IMG/VR virus record: IMGVR_UViG_3300008120_006169
Coordinates: 62,001-126,000 of that record
DNA: 64,000 bases
From: a virus
Reading direction: 5' to 3' (one strand)
Positions within the stretch are counted from its first letter, which is position 1; every line of letters begins with the position of its first letter. The position numbers and the translations under genes were made by a program. Below, one piece after another: positions 41,486-50,576 of this stretch. The notes under the pieces are model-generated. The model had not been told where the DNA came from. It did no database searches and saw only the letters and a list, made by a program, of their open reading frames with translations.

Positions 41486-42463
41486 ATGGCACAACTATTT
41501 GATATCAACAACAAAAAACTAGTAACAAACCGCATAGGCAGGCAATATTGGATCTGGGACAATGACAAACTTTATGAACAGCGTATGGCAAGAGAAAACG
41601 GTCCATACCAGGCTCGCAATTTGGTAATGAATCGTCGCTTGCTACCTAATGCAAGAACTGTAATTGACATTGGTGGCAACATTGGCATGAACGCAATTGA
41701 ATATGCCACCTGGTGCCAACATGTAAAAACCTTTGAGCCCATGCAGTCTAGCATGGAACTAATGAAACTCAATGTAGACATTGCAAAAAATGCAAAACTT
41801 CAAGGTCGTTATTGGGATAGCAAACTGCAACAAGTAAGACATCAGCCGGATCGTCCAGATGGCTGGTTCAAGTTCCCCAATGGCACATTTGCCAGTCTTG
41901 ACTTGATAGGAGAGATTGAGTTTTTTGAATATGCATTAGGTAAAGTCGCTGGAATTATTACCATGGAACAAAAAACCAACGAGTGCAGTCGCGGTGATGC
42001 TGTGTTACTTGATGGCAAAACTACCAACAATCCCACACAGACTGCAGAGCAACGCACACTTGACAGTTTTGGGTTTGAAAATGTTGATCTTATTAAGATT
42101 GATATTGAAGGTTCTGAACTGTTTGCATTAGAAGGTGCAACACAAACCATTGCTAAGTATCAACCCGTGGTTCAGGTCGAACTGCGAGATACACATTGTA
42201 AACGATTTGGGTACACTTGCAATGATATTATCAATCTTATGATGGGGTTAGGTGATTATGTGATGTGTGATTTTAACGGCAATGACCTTGGTAAAAGTTA
42301 TACCAAAGTATCTGGAGTTATGGATCGTTTCTTTGTGCCAAGATCAATTTTTGATGCTACTGAATTTAAAAATAAAAAGGTACACCCTGGCATGAAAAAA
42401 ACTAAGACAGACAAAAAAGCAAACAACAAACATTTATCTAACTTATTTGAGATTACATTATGA
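41486..42463 (+). CDS. FkbM-type SAM methyltransferase
   Basis: 325 residues. VIDIGGNIGMNAIEYA (SAM loop), KTFEPMQSSMELM, then LDSFGFENVDLIKIDIEGSELFALEGA, the diagnostic run of FkbM methyltransferases, which O-methylate sugars and other small molecules. A lysine-rich tail (KKTKTDKKANNK) follows. An ATGA overlap links it to the next gene. Confidence 0.85.
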   Translation: MAQLFDINNKKLVTNRIGRQYWIWDNDKLYEQRMARENGPYQARNLVMNRRLLPNARTVIDIGGNIGMNAIEYATWCQHVKTFEPMQSSMELMKLNVDIAKNAKLQGRYWDSKLQQVRHQPDRPDGWFKFPNGTFASLDLIGEIEFFEYALGKVAGIITMEQKTNECSRGDAVLLDGKTTNNPTQTAEQRTLDSFGFENVDLIKIDIEGSELFALEGATQTIAKYQPVVQVELRDTHCKRFGYTCNDIINLMMGLGDYVMCDFNGNDLGKSYTKVSGVMDRFFVPRSIFDATEFKNKKVHPGMKKTKTDKKANNKHLSNLFEITL

Positions 42464-42993
42464 ATAGACCCGGACACGAAGATACCAATTTCTTTGTAGG
42501 TACAGAAGTTGAGGCCAGTCCTGTAGCCGGTCACCGTACATTGTTTGTGGTCGGACTGCAAGATGCAGATCAAATCATGTGGCAACTGGGTGAGTCAGAC
42601 CACAAGAGTAAAAATCCAATCACACACATCTACTTTGGCGCCAATCAAAGTTTTCCAAACCCCACTATGAACGATGCTGGAGTCTGGACTGCCTGGGAAC
42701 AGATGATTCAACCGTGGCTGGATCGAGGATACTGGTGTACCTTGGATCTTGATTCAAGTGCTGTGGAAGGATTGTGCGAAGGTAGCTTGTGCGAACAAGC
42801 ACAATTTGTTCCTATGATTTCAGTGAAACTGCCTTATATTAAACTGCTAGGCTACAATGCCACTATCAAGCTAGACGACAAAGATTTCAAAGCAACCAAC
42901 CCAGGAGTATGGTGTCACAGCCTGCATGACTTGCTGGATAGAAAAACATTTACCTCTTGGGACCAATACACAAAGGATGAAGTAATCAAATGA
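42460..42993 (+). CDS. Unknown phage protein
   Basis: 177 residues. Begins MNRPGHEDTNFFVGTEVEAS; later FVVGLQDADQIMWQLGE, YFGANQSFPNP, and KLPYIKLLGYNATIKLDDKDF. Not recognised; several Asp, Cys and Trp residues suggest a folded enzyme-like domain. ATGA overlaps at both ends place it in the unit with 41486 and 42990. Confidence 0.65.
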   Translation: MNRPGHEDTNFFVGTEVEASPVAGHRTLFVVGLQDADQIMWQLGESDHKSKNPITHIYFGANQSFPNPTMNDAGVWTAWEQMIQPWLDRGYWCTLDLDSSAVEGLCEGSLCEQAQFVPMISVKLPYIKLLGYNATIKLDDKDFKATNPGVWCHSLHDLLDRKTFTSWDQYTKDEVIK

Positions 42994-43433
42994 TACAAGA
43001 TGAACGTGAACAAATTGAAAGAATCAAATATGCCGCACAAAGAAGAATCTGGGTTACCTTCCAAAAAGAAGGCATCCACTTCTACCCCGCAGCCGCAACA
43101 GATCCAGCCCTTAAGACGGGCGATGAGTATGATGTTAGTTTCCTTGGTACTCCTCACCGTCATATCTTCCACTTCCGGGTGTGGATTGATGTTGTACACA
43201 ATGATCGAGACATTGAATTCATCCAGTTCAAACGATGGCTACAAAAACTCTACGAGTCAGGAACCGTCCAACTCGACTACAAGTCATGTGAAATGATGTC
43301 AGACGATTTGTATTTGCAAATTGCCGCACGGTATCCAGAACGCTCAGTCTGGATTGAGGTCTCCGAAGATGGTGAAAACGGAGCTCTTATTAAGTATGAA
43401 ACTCACCGCCCTAGTATTAACATTGCTATCTAA
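42990..43433 (+). CDS. Unknown phage protein
   Basis: 147 residues. Contains VTFQKEGIHFYPAA, TPHRHIFHFRVWIDV and RDIEFIQFKRWLQKLYESG. Not recognised. A His-rich HRHIFHF stretch might bind metal. ATGA overlap with the gene before it. Confidence 0.65.
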   Translation: MIQDEREQIERIKYAAQRRIWVTFQKEGIHFYPAAATDPALKTGDEYDVSFLGTPHRHIFHFRVWIDVVHNDRDIEFIQFKRWLQKLYESGTVQLDYKSCEMMSDDLYLQIAARYPERSVWIEVSEDGENGALIKYETHRPSINIAI

Positions 43434-43444
43434 TAGGAAACAAA

Positions 43445-43672
43445 ATGGCAAAAATCGCTATTAAATCTAACCCACGTGTGGCCGAGCTCTTTGAGCATCT
43501 TGAGCACTTCCAGGAGTTCTGCCAAGACTACGGTTATCGTTACAACGAAGCCGATTTGTATAACTTTAAGAGTTATGCCTGGCAGCAGTTCAACAAGTTT
43601 TCACAAGGCAAGAATGCCAAGAACATGTGGGACGAAGACACTCGTCGCTTTGCCGGAGCATTTCGTAACTAA
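43445..43672 (+). CDS. Small unknown protein
   Basis: 75 residues, preceded by AGGAAA. Helical and aromatic (FQEFCQDYGYRYNEADLYNFKSYAWQQF). Not recognised. Confidence 0.6.
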   Translation: MAKIAIKSNPRVAELFEHLEHFQEFCQDYGYRYNEADLYNFKSYAWQQFNKFSQGKNAKNMWDEDTRRFAGAFRN

Positions 43673-43679
43673 GTGGCTG

Positions 43680-44387
43680 ATGAAAAAATTTACATACACT
43701 GGACCAAGTTGGGCGGCATCTAGTTGGCCGCTGGATGTACCAACAACTAATCTTGCCAAGGAATGGGGGTTTGAGTTCTATGACCATGCTCAATCTGGAA
43801 CTAGTGTGTTGGGAAGTTATATTAGATTGGTACGATCGCCTAATGTACCTGTAATTTGGATCTATAATGAACCTATTTTGTGTTTACAAGATGCAACTAA
43901 GTTAACTTTCAAAGAATTTATTCAGCGTTCAGACTGGAAAGATATTTGGGAAGAATGCAATCAATTTTGTCTGAACAAAATCAACAGTTTAAATAAACCT
44001 GTGTTGTTAATTGGAGCACACAGTGACATTGTTAATTGCAATTATCCAAACATTACTATAGGACATCTTTCCTGGCAAAAATTTCTAGCAGACAAAGCCG
44101 GAATGACTATTAATAATGGGTCGGTTTGTGTTATACTAAACGATGGCACAGAATTTGATATGCATCATTGTTGGGGTGCTGAAGTTATACACAGGTTCAT
44201 GCACGAAACCCCTAACATCGATCCAGAACCAAGTTTGGTAGACAGTGTGTGGGACACATTCTTTTTTTGGAAACAACTTGAAACACAAGATTTGTTCAAC
44301 AATGTTCATCCAAACTTCAAAGGCAATGTACTGTTTGCAGAACATTTAAAACCCACAGTGATAAAATTTTTACAGGAACATCAATGA
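43680..44387 (+). CDS. SGNH-like hydrolase
   Basis: 235 residues from ATG 43680. The N-terminal TGPSWAASSWPL stands at the place of block I (serine nucleophile) and NNVHPNFKGNVLFAEHL holds the HPN block V. A GTSVLGSY motif is block II. It begins a unit of surface-sugar genes joined by ATGA overlaps. Probably an esterase-like enzyme. Confidence 0.55.
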   Translation: MKKFTYTGPSWAASSWPLDVPTTNLAKEWGFEFYDHAQSGTSVLGSYIRLVRSPNVPVIWIYNEPILCLQDATKLTFKEFIQRSDWKDIWEECNQFCLNKINSLNKPVLLIGAHSDIVNCNYPNITIGHLSWQKFLADKAGMTINNGSVCVILNDGTEFDMHHCWGAEVIHRFMHETPNIDPEPSLVDSVWDTFFFWKQLETQDLFNNVHPNFKGNVLFAEHLKPTVIKFLQEHQ

Positions 44388-45598
44388 GAAAACTATTTTA
44401 CATGGGCTTGGAAAGTTATGAAGCCCGCTACACACTACAACTCACAGAGTGGAATCGACGTGTGTTTGACCGCAGAGGTCTTGATGTTGTGTATGTGCCT
44501 GGCACTACAATTGACAACACACAAGCTATCTCAGTAGGTCAAGTGTTAGACGCACACGGACGCAGTTTCTTTGCCATGAGCCAAATGATGAACTTGGTTC
44601 AGCTCATGAAGAACGGCGATGTTACCGGTGACGATGTGATCTACTTTGAAGACATGTTCCAGCCGGGCTTTGAAAGCCTTGGTTACATCATGAATCAGAT
44701 TCCACAAGAACAATGTCCAAAGATTTATGTTCGTTGTTTGGCACAGGCCATTGATCCTGATGACTTTGTGCATGTGTGGGGTATGGCAAAGTGGATGAAC
44801 TTGTATGAACAAATGGTCAATGAGATGGTGGCTTTCTCGGGGGGTGCAGTATTGGCTACCAATGAAGAAATGGTCGCGCACATGCGCATCGCTGGATGGA
44901 CTGCTCCAATCTACAACATTTCCGGTCTGGCATTTGGAAAATCAGAGGTTCTGGAAAGAATTGGCGGTACAGAGAATATCACGCCGTTTGCTGAAAGACC
45001 GAGACGAGTGGGTTTTGCAGCCCGTTTCGATCAGGAAAAACAACCTGGATTCTTCATGGACCTTATTGAGATGTATGGTGAGCTTACCTCCGAACCGTGT
45101 GAGTTTGCAATATACAGTGGCGGACCTCTCCGATCCAACAATCCAGACTATATTGAACGTGCCCTCCGTATGGAGGCAGAAGGCAAGCTCAAGATCTACG
45201 ACAATATAAGCAAGAATGAATACTATAGTCATCTCAACAATACTCGTGTGTTGTTTAATTGTGCTTTACAAGATTGGGTTTCAAACACCGTATCAGAGGC
45301 CGATACTGTTGGATGCAATGTGCTATATCCAGCGTATCGCAGTTTTCCTGAAACCTTCGCGAACGATCCCAATAGACTGTATATTCCCTGGAGCATAGAT
45401 GATGCTTATCACAAAATGCAAAACCTACTTCGCGAGCCGCACCACAACATGGGACTTATTTCAGATTGGAACAATGCCACTGTGGATCGCGTTATTGATA
45501 TTATTAGTGGTAGCGGTGAGCAATGGAATAGAGCGGGCAACCGCTATCGTGACCACGCTTCTCACGAAAAATATCAAGTTGTAAAGATTGAAAAATGA
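44384..45598 (+). CDS. GT-B glycosyltransferase
   Basis: 404 residues. The C-terminal half has VGFAARFDQEKQPGFFMDLI and the SNTVSEADTVGCNVLYPAYRSFPE region, which corresponds to the E-rich donor site of GT4-type enzymes. The N-terminal acceptor half is not recognised. It shares ATGA overlaps with the SGNH gene and galE. Confidence 0.7.
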   Translation: MRKLFYMGLESYEARYTLQLTEWNRRVFDRRGLDVVYVPGTTIDNTQAISVGQVLDAHGRSFFAMSQMMNLVQLMKNGDVTGDDVIYFEDMFQPGFESLGYIMNQIPQEQCPKIYVRCLAQAIDPDDFVHVWGMAKWMNLYEQMVNEMVAFSGGAVLATNEEMVAHMRIAGWTAPIYNISGLAFGKSEVLERIGGTENITPFAERPRRVGFAARFDQEKQPGFFMDLIEMYGELTSEPCEFAIYSGGPLRSNNPDYIERALRMEAEGKLKIYDNISKNEYYSHLNNTRVLFNCALQDWVSNTVSEADTVGCNVLYPAYRSFPETFANDPNRLYIPWSIDDAYHKMQNLLREPHHNMGLISDWNNATVDRVIDIISGSGEQWNRAGNRYRDHASHEKYQVVKIEK

Positions 45599-46557
45599 TT
45601 GTAATTGTAACTGGATCAGCCGGGTACATTGGTGGTCAGACCATGCTGGCATTGAAAGATGCCGGGCATGAAGTATACGGCATTGATCGCAGACAGCCTC
45701 CTGAACATCTTAGAGGTGTGCCCGATGGATTCTTGTATCAGGACTTTGCAAGTGATGTAGCACTGAGTTGGATCATACAAAAGCAACCCAATGCTATCAT
45801 TCATTGTGCTGGCACCAGCCTTGTGGGGCCTTCAGTACAGAACCCTTCAGAATACTACAACAACAATGTGGCCAAAACATTGAAGTTGTTGGATATTGTT
45901 AAACAAAGCATGCCTCGTTGTAGATTGGTGTTTTCAAGTTCAGCAGCCACATACGGTGAGCCCGTCATGAATCCCATACATGAAGTGGATCCCAACGAAC
46001 CTGTTAGTCCTTATGGCGAATCTAAACTGATGATTGACATGATGCTGGAAAGCTATCACCGGGCATACGGTCTTGACTATGTTAGTTTTCGCTATTTCAA
46101 TGCATGTGGTGCAGACCCCAAAGGCAGGCATGGTCAAGAGCCTGGTGCCACACATATTATTGCTAGAGTGCTTGAAAGCATAAGGGATCAAAAAGATTTT
46201 GTGTTAAACGGAAACGATTTCCCCACTGAGGATGGTACATGTGTGCGTGATTACGTGCATGTGGATGATATTGCCCGGGCCCACGTTCTGGCGTTATATC
46301 ACAAAATCCCTGCGGGCGTTTACAATCTTGGCTCCAGCATGGGCACAAGCAATCACGGCATTATTGAAGCCGCACTTGATGAAACACAACAACCATTGAA
46401 TGTTGTTGTTGGCAAGCGTAGAGCCGGTGACCCTCCTGTACTTACTGCCAGTTCAGAAAAGTTTAATTTGATAGCAGGAGCATGGCGTCATTATGAGCTA
46501 GATGACATGATTCAACACGCATGGAACTGGTATGTTCGACAAGATAAAAAAGTTTGA
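45595..46557 (+). CDS. galE: UDP-glucose 4-epimerase-like protein
   Basis: 320 residues. TGSAGYIGG (NAD loop), VFSSSAATYGEP, SPYGESKLMIDMM (catalytic YxxxK) and the GalE-typical FNACGADPKGRHGQEP and DGTCVRDYVHVDDIARAH. It interconverts UDP-glucose and UDP-galactose or the N-acetyl forms, giving a donor to the glycosyltransferases beside it. Slightly shorter than the 338 of E. coli GalE. Confidence 0.92.
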   Translation: MIVIVTGSAGYIGGQTMLALKDAGHEVYGIDRRQPPEHLRGVPDGFLYQDFASDVALSWIIQKQPNAIIHCAGTSLVGPSVQNPSEYYNNNVAKTLKLLDIVKQSMPRCRLVFSSSAATYGEPVMNPIHEVDPNEPVSPYGESKLMIDMMLESYHRAYGLDYVSFRYFNACGADPKGRHGQEPGATHIIARVLESIRDQKDFVLNGNDFPTEDGTCVRDYVHVDDIARAHVLALYHKIPAGVYNLGSSMGTSNHGIIEAALDETQQPLNVVVGKRRAGDPPVLTASSEKFNLIAGAWRHYELDDMIQHAWNWYVRQDKKV

Positions 46558-47128
46558 AGAAGAACTAGCAGAGTTCACAGGAGCACCGTATGCAATCATG
46601 ACTGATTGCTGTACACATGCCATTGAACTTTGCTTGCGATATGATCGAGTACGAGCTTGTAAGTTTACACCTTACACTTATTTGAGCATTCCTATGACCA
46701 TGCACAAGTTAGGCATTCACTATGTCTATCACGATATTGACTGGCAGCATTGGGAAGGCGAGTATGAATTCACTTACACTAGAATTTGGGACTCAGCTCG
46801 CAGATTGGAACAGGATATGTATCGGCCAGGCACCATGCAGTGTTTGAGTTTTGGACATACAAAGCCATTGGCTATTGGGCATGGTGGTGCTATATTGTTG
46901 GATGATAAAAAAGCATATGAAACCATATTGCGCCAACGCTATGATGGCAGAGACTTGACTGTGGCACCTTGGCAGGACCAAAAGACATTTCATGTGGGCT
47001 ATCACTACAAGCCCAGTATTGAAGATGCCATTCAAGGTGTGGCATTGCTACAAGGTGTCAAGGAACACAATCCTAAACCTGTGTATGTGCCATATCCTGA
47101 TCTAAGAAATATCAAGATTGTTGAATGA
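46532..47128 (+). CDS. Short DegT/DnrJ-type aminotransferase-like protein
   Basis: 198 residues, about half the usual length (~370). The N-terminal ELAEFTGAPYAIMTDCCTHAIELCL and SFGHTKPLAIGHGGAILL match the family's start and the PLP-lysine region. The C-terminal half is missing. Since the reading frame has no trace of decay and the neighbours overlap neatly, it may be a functional short form, e.g. for UDP-keto sugar amination, or an inactive relative. Confidence 0.65.
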   Translation: MFDKIKKFEEELAEFTGAPYAIMTDCCTHAIELCLRYDRVRACKFTPYTYLSIPMTMHKLGIHYVYHDIDWQHWEGEYEFTYTRIWDSARRLEQDMYRPGTMQCLSFGHTKPLAIGHGGAILLDDKKAYETILRQRYDGRDLTVAPWQDQKTFHVGYHYKPSIEDAIQGVALLQGVKEHNPKPVYVPYPDLRNIKIVE

Positions 47129-48126
47129 AGTGGTTTAGTTTTTCAAGACGCAATCTTGTGCATTATGGTGCATTGCACATGGCACAATGGTATCTTGATA
47201 ACCCTGGTCCTAGAGTAGAACAAGATTTAGCAACCAGCGGAATGTCACGAGCCGACTTGCACGGCAAAAAACTCATAGTAGATTTTAGAGCCGAAGGCCA
47301 GTGTGACAAAGTGATCGGCAATCTAATTACGTATTTGCAAACACTACCAGTTGAAGATATCCTGGTGGTATTCAACGCTGTGGTTGACGTTGATGGCCTT
47401 TCGTACAAAGCACTGTCGCAACCTACTTTTCTAACAAATTTTGCCGGTTGGTTTGATCGTCTTGATGCGTCTGGTGCCGCTACTGGCATTGACACAAAGT
47501 TTTTGTGTTTGATTCGTAGGCCCAGTATAAGTCGTGCTAGACTTGCTGCTGGGTTGACGGACATCTCTAGTGTCAGACTCAGCTTTGGTAGCATGGGTGC
47601 CAATAACATTACCAACGAATACCGAGAAATTATACCAAGAGAATTGCCGCTGTTGTTGGATGGGATTGTGGAACGATCAACTGGGCTAGAACATGACCAA
47701 ACCAACAGCATGTTCAAAACCTGCATGTTCAATATTGTTGCAGAGTCTGGCAGTCAGTCTGATGTTGGCGTGTGGCGCAGTCATTTTATCAGTGAAAAAA
47801 CATTCAAGGCATTTGGCTTGAGACAAATTCCAATTTGGTTTGCAGTTCCTGGTCTGGTTGCTGAAGTGCGTAAACTGGGGTTTGATGTGTTTGATGACAT
47901 TGTCACACACAGTTATGACAACATCACAGATGAAGATCAGAGATTACATGCTGTGCTGAAAGAAATACACAGGCTAGATCAATTGACTGTGGGACAATGT
48001 TGTGAGTTAAAACAACAGTTGTCCACACGCATTGAAAACAACTATAATCTGTTGAGAGAATATGCACGAGACGTAGATGCTTGGTACAGCCGCGTGGAAA
48101 CAGAGTTTGATAAGAATGATTCATAG
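47125..48126 (+). CDS. Glycosyltransferase-like protein with SEK motif
   Basis: 333 residues. FISEKTFKAFGLRQIPIWFAVPG and KLGFDVFDDIVTHSYDNITDEDQR carry the SEK/LGFD/SYD pattern shared with 25945-27072 and 62727-63686. Similar C-terminal patterns are seen in fucosyltransferase/exostosin-like enzymes. The protein overlaps both neighbours and closes the sugar unit. Donor and acceptor unknown. Confidence 0.55.
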   Translation: MKWFSFSRRNLVHYGALHMAQWYLDNPGPRVEQDLATSGMSRADLHGKKLIVDFRAEGQCDKVIGNLITYLQTLPVEDILVVFNAVVDVDGLSYKALSQPTFLTNFAGWFDRLDASGAATGIDTKFLCLIRRPSISRARLAAGLTDISSVRLSFGSMGANNITNEYREIIPRELPLLLDGIVERSTGLEHDQTNSMFKTCMFNIVAESGSQSDVGVWRSHFISEKTFKAFGLRQIPIWFAVPGLVAEVRKLGFDVFDDIVTHSYDNITDEDQRLHAVLKEIHRLDQLTVGQCCELKQQLSTRIENNYNLLREYARDVDAWYSRVETEFDKNDS

Positions 48127-48787
48127 ACTTGCTATTTTAGGAGACAGTTGGGCATATGGTGCAGAACTTGAGCCAGGCGAAAAATCATTTGGCCAGATCA
48201 TTGGTGACCGTTTGAATGTGACCAGTGTGGATAATGTTGCAGTACCTGGATCCAGCATTCCTCACACAGTGTTGCAACTCAAAGGCTTTTTAGACAAGTA
48301 CCGCACTGAAAGAGAAAATCCAGACAATAGGTACACTGTATTGGTGTTTTTGACTTCTCAACAACGTCACATGACCTGGCATGATCGGCTGGTACATTTG
48401 CAACCCAACGGAGTGGCTGTGCCCAATGCCAATCCCACAGAACACAATCTAAACGAATTGTATTACAAGTATTTTTCTAGCGATGCCGCACACGATTATG
48501 CTGTGAACACTGCTATCTTGACTGTGCAAGGAATTTGCAGAGAAGCCAGGGTAAATGCACTATTTGTTGCTGGCTGGCAAAAGATAAAATTTTGGTCTGA
48601 AGTAGACACTAGATACATGTATGAGAATGGCAAGGTAACTTGTGCTGACATACTGGGAGTGAAATTTACCAGTATGGAACGAGGACATGAATTGTTTAGC
48701 AGTAGTGGTGGCCATCCCAATCAACTGGGCCATCAAGTTATAGCAGATAGGTTAATTAGATGGGTCACAAATCAATTAATCTATTGA
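48116..48787 (+). CDS. SGNH-like hydrolase
   Basis: 223 residues from ATG 48116. LAILGDSWAYGAEL has the GDS nucleophile block, VPGSSIPHT block II, and GGHPNQLGHQ the Asp/His block V (here HPN). It is the clearest of the five SGNH-like genes. The -35 box of the folE promoter lies over its stop codon. Confidence 0.75.
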   Translation: MIHRLAILGDSWAYGAELEPGEKSFGQIIGDRLNVTSVDNVAVPGSSIPHTVLQLKGFLDKYRTERENPDNRYTVLVFLTSQQRHMTWHDRLVHLQPNGVAVPNANPTEHNLNELYYKYFSSDAAHDYAVNTAILTVQGICREARVNALFVAGWQKIKFWSEVDTRYMYENGKVTCADILGVKFTSMERGHELFSSSGGHPNQLGHQVIADRLIRWVTNQLIY

Positions 48788-48812
48788 CAAGTCAATCTAA
48801 ATAGTTTACAAT
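48784..48812 (+). promoter_or_regulatory. Sigma70-type promoter of folE
   Basis: TTGACA (48784-48789), 17-base spacer, TACAAT (48807-48812). It overlaps the stop of the upstream gene. CGGAG lies upstream of the TTG start of folE. Confidence 0.8.
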
Positions 48813-48854
48813 TAACACATAGACATCCACGTCTTATAACTCGGAGAATAACAA

Positions 48855-49547
48855 TTGGAAAAAAATCTATCACAAGTCCTTCGCGAACGCATGAAGGCAG
48901 ACGGCAAGAGATTCTGGGCTGGTGACAACATCAGTGATTATGTTGCTGAGTCAGATCGTGAACATTTGATTATGGAGGCCACTCAAGCATTTGAACAAGT
49001 TCTCGATACACTACTAATTGACAGGGAAAATGATCCTAACTCACAAGGCACGGCGCAACGCCTTGCAAAAATGTACTTCAATGAAATTATGGCTGGTCGC
49101 TATGAGACGAGCCCTAATGCTACGGCTTTCCCAAACGATACGGACGGAGCATACGAAGGTATGCTTGTGGTGCGTTCAGAGCTTAAGAGCATGTGTTCGC
49201 ATCATCACCAGCCTGTTACGGGTGTGGCTTATATTGGAATCATTGCTGGCCCCAAACTTATTGGTCTATCCAAGTATACCAGGATTGCGCAATGGTGTGC
49301 CCGTCGAGGCACTCTCCAAGAAGAGCTATGTATGGATATTGCTCGCGAAATTGAATTCGCGACCGGGTCCAAGGATGTTGCAGTTTATATACAAGCTACC
49401 CATGGTTGTTGTGAGAATCGCGGTATCATGGCTCACTCTAGTCTCACCCAAACAACAGTTTTACACGGTGCGTTTAAATCAGACCAAAGTGTAAAAAAAG
49501 AATTCTTTGACAACATCAAACTACAACAGGACTTTGCACCACGATGA
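48855..49547 (+). CDS. folE: GTP cyclohydrolase I
   Basis: 230 residues, TTG start after CGGAG. LKSMCSHHHQPVTG holds the zinc Cys and His, and THGCCENRGI the second zinc Cys. The enzyme converts GTP to dihydroneopterin triphosphate, the first step to folate and to 7-deazaguanines. With queD and queE nearby the latter is more likely. Its end overlaps an MBD4-like glycosylase (ATGA). Confidence 0.95.
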   Translation: MEKNLSQVLRERMKADGKRFWAGDNISDYVAESDREHLIMEATQAFEQVLDTLLIDRENDPNSQGTAQRLAKMYFNEIMAGRYETSPNATAFPNDTDGAYEGMLVVRSELKSMCSHHHQPVTGVAYIGIIAGPKLIGLSKYTRIAQWCARRGTLQEELCMDIAREIEFATGSKDVAVYIQATHGCCENRGIMAHSSLTQTTVLHGAFKSDQSVKKEFFDNIKLQQDFAPR

Positions 49548-49954
49548 TATTTTTTCATGCATTACGAGATGATCTGATGGTTCAACAACAAATCTCTAAC
49601 TCATGGGAACACATGGTTGGAGTGATCATGTTGAATCAAACAGGCCGCAAATCTGTAAAAACAACCTTGCCAGAATTTTTATACTGGTTCCCAACGCCGG
49701 AAGCATTGATCGCAGCCGATGAAGATTTTGTAAAAAGCATTATTGCACCATTAGGTATGGCTAATGTAAGATACACCAGATTGAAAAAAATGAGTCAAGA
49801 CTACATGACTTGGAATGGTGATGATGCTACCGATTTGTACGGCATTGGCAAATACGGCAGTGATAGTTATGAAATTTTTTTCAAGAAGAACTATACTGTA
49901 GAACCCAATGACAAAGAACTCAAACGATATCTCAAAGAGGAAGTTTGCGTATGA
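49544..49954 (+). CDS. MBD4-like HhH-GPD DNA glycosylase
   Basis: 136 residues. WEHMVGVIMLNQTG is the start, APLGMANVRYTRLKKMSQDYM the middle, and LYGIGKYGSDSYEIFF the helix-hairpin-helix with EPNDKELKRYL where D123 matches the catalytic Asp of MBD4. MBD4 removes T or U from mismatches. The protein lacks the 4Fe-4S cluster of endonuclease III. It is coupled to folE by an ATGA overlap, a striking place for a base-excision enzyme. Confidence 0.8.
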   Translation: MIFFHALRDDLMVQQQISNSWEHMVGVIMLNQTGRKSVKTTLPEFLYWFPTPEALIAADEDFVKSIIAPLGMANVRYTRLKKMSQDYMTWNGDDATDLYGIGKYGSDSYEIFFKKNYTVEPNDKELKRYLKEEVCV

Positions 49955-50064
49955 TAATTATTACTAATTATACTGGCAACATTCAATTTCCAGTTGAAGA
50001 AGGATTGTTGGAATGGTTGCAAGCGAACTATCCCTACTCACAATACCATTTGGAGGAGATCTAA
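49951..50064 (+). CDS. Small protein, unknown
   Basis: 37 residues (start MIIITNYTGNIQF), ATGA overlap with the glycosylase gene. An AAGGATTG site is not near; the coupled start supports it. Its end holds GGAGGAG before the next ATG. Confidence 0.5.
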   Translation: MIIITNYTGNIQFPVEEGLLEWLQANYPYSQYHLEEI

Positions 50065-50403
50065 ATGGCCGGACGAAAACCAATGGTGTCCAAAGCAGAA
50101 CTATTAGCTCTTGAAGAGTTAAAACTGGAATTTGAAGCACTAACTACATTTACTACAGAGGAAAATCAAATGGCAAAATCAAAAGCAAAAACAAAGACTG
50201 AAGGGTCTGTAAAAAAACTCAGCGACAAGCTGGTCAAAGTTAACGAAAACTTTAGCATCAACATGTATGACAATGGCTACATGATTGAAGTAAGCGGTAG
50301 GGACGATGAAGACAACTGGAAAACTTCCAAGATCATCGTTGACACTGTAGACGAACTGTTGGTGTTGGTTCGTGAAGCAACTGAAATTGAAAGGGCAGAA
50401 TAA
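50065..50403 (+). CDS. Small charged protein, unknown
   Basis: 112 residues, strong GGAGGAGATCTAA ribosome site. Residues 1-35 are an acidic helix, then MAKSKAKTKTEGS, and a C-terminal beta/alpha part (FSINMYDNGYMIEVSGRDDED). ATG 50170 with GAGGAAA is a possible second start. Not recognised. Confidence 0.6.
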   Translation: MAGRKPMVSKAELLALEELKLEFEALTTFTTEENQMAKSKAKTKTEGSVKKLSDKLVKVNENFSINMYDNGYMIEVSGRDDEDNWKTSKIIVDTVDELLVLVREATEIERAE

Positions 50404-50576
50404 TGGCTAAGAAAATCACTCCTTATGAACAAGCGCCTTATCAACAAGGCTATGAGCAGGCCAAGGCCGGCGAAAAATGCCTCAACCCCTATTTGAAACT
50501 GGAAGATGCCGAAGCAGATGCTGACGACTTCCAACGTGGATATGACAATGCTATTGAGGCCTTGGATCAAGAGTGA
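50403..50576 (+). CDS. Small protein, unknown
   Basis: 57 residues (start MAKKITPYEQAPYQQGYEQA), TAATG overlap with the gene before it. Resembles small phage proteins with two GYE/GYD helices. Function unknown. Confidence 0.55.
   Translation: MAKKITPYEQAPYQQGYEQAKAGEKCLNPYLKLEDAEADADDFQRGYDNAIEALDQE

Noticed and set aside
46532-47128. Pseudogene call for the short DegT-like gene
   Set aside because: No stop or frameshift remnants follow; the next gene starts directly at its end with an ATGA overlap.
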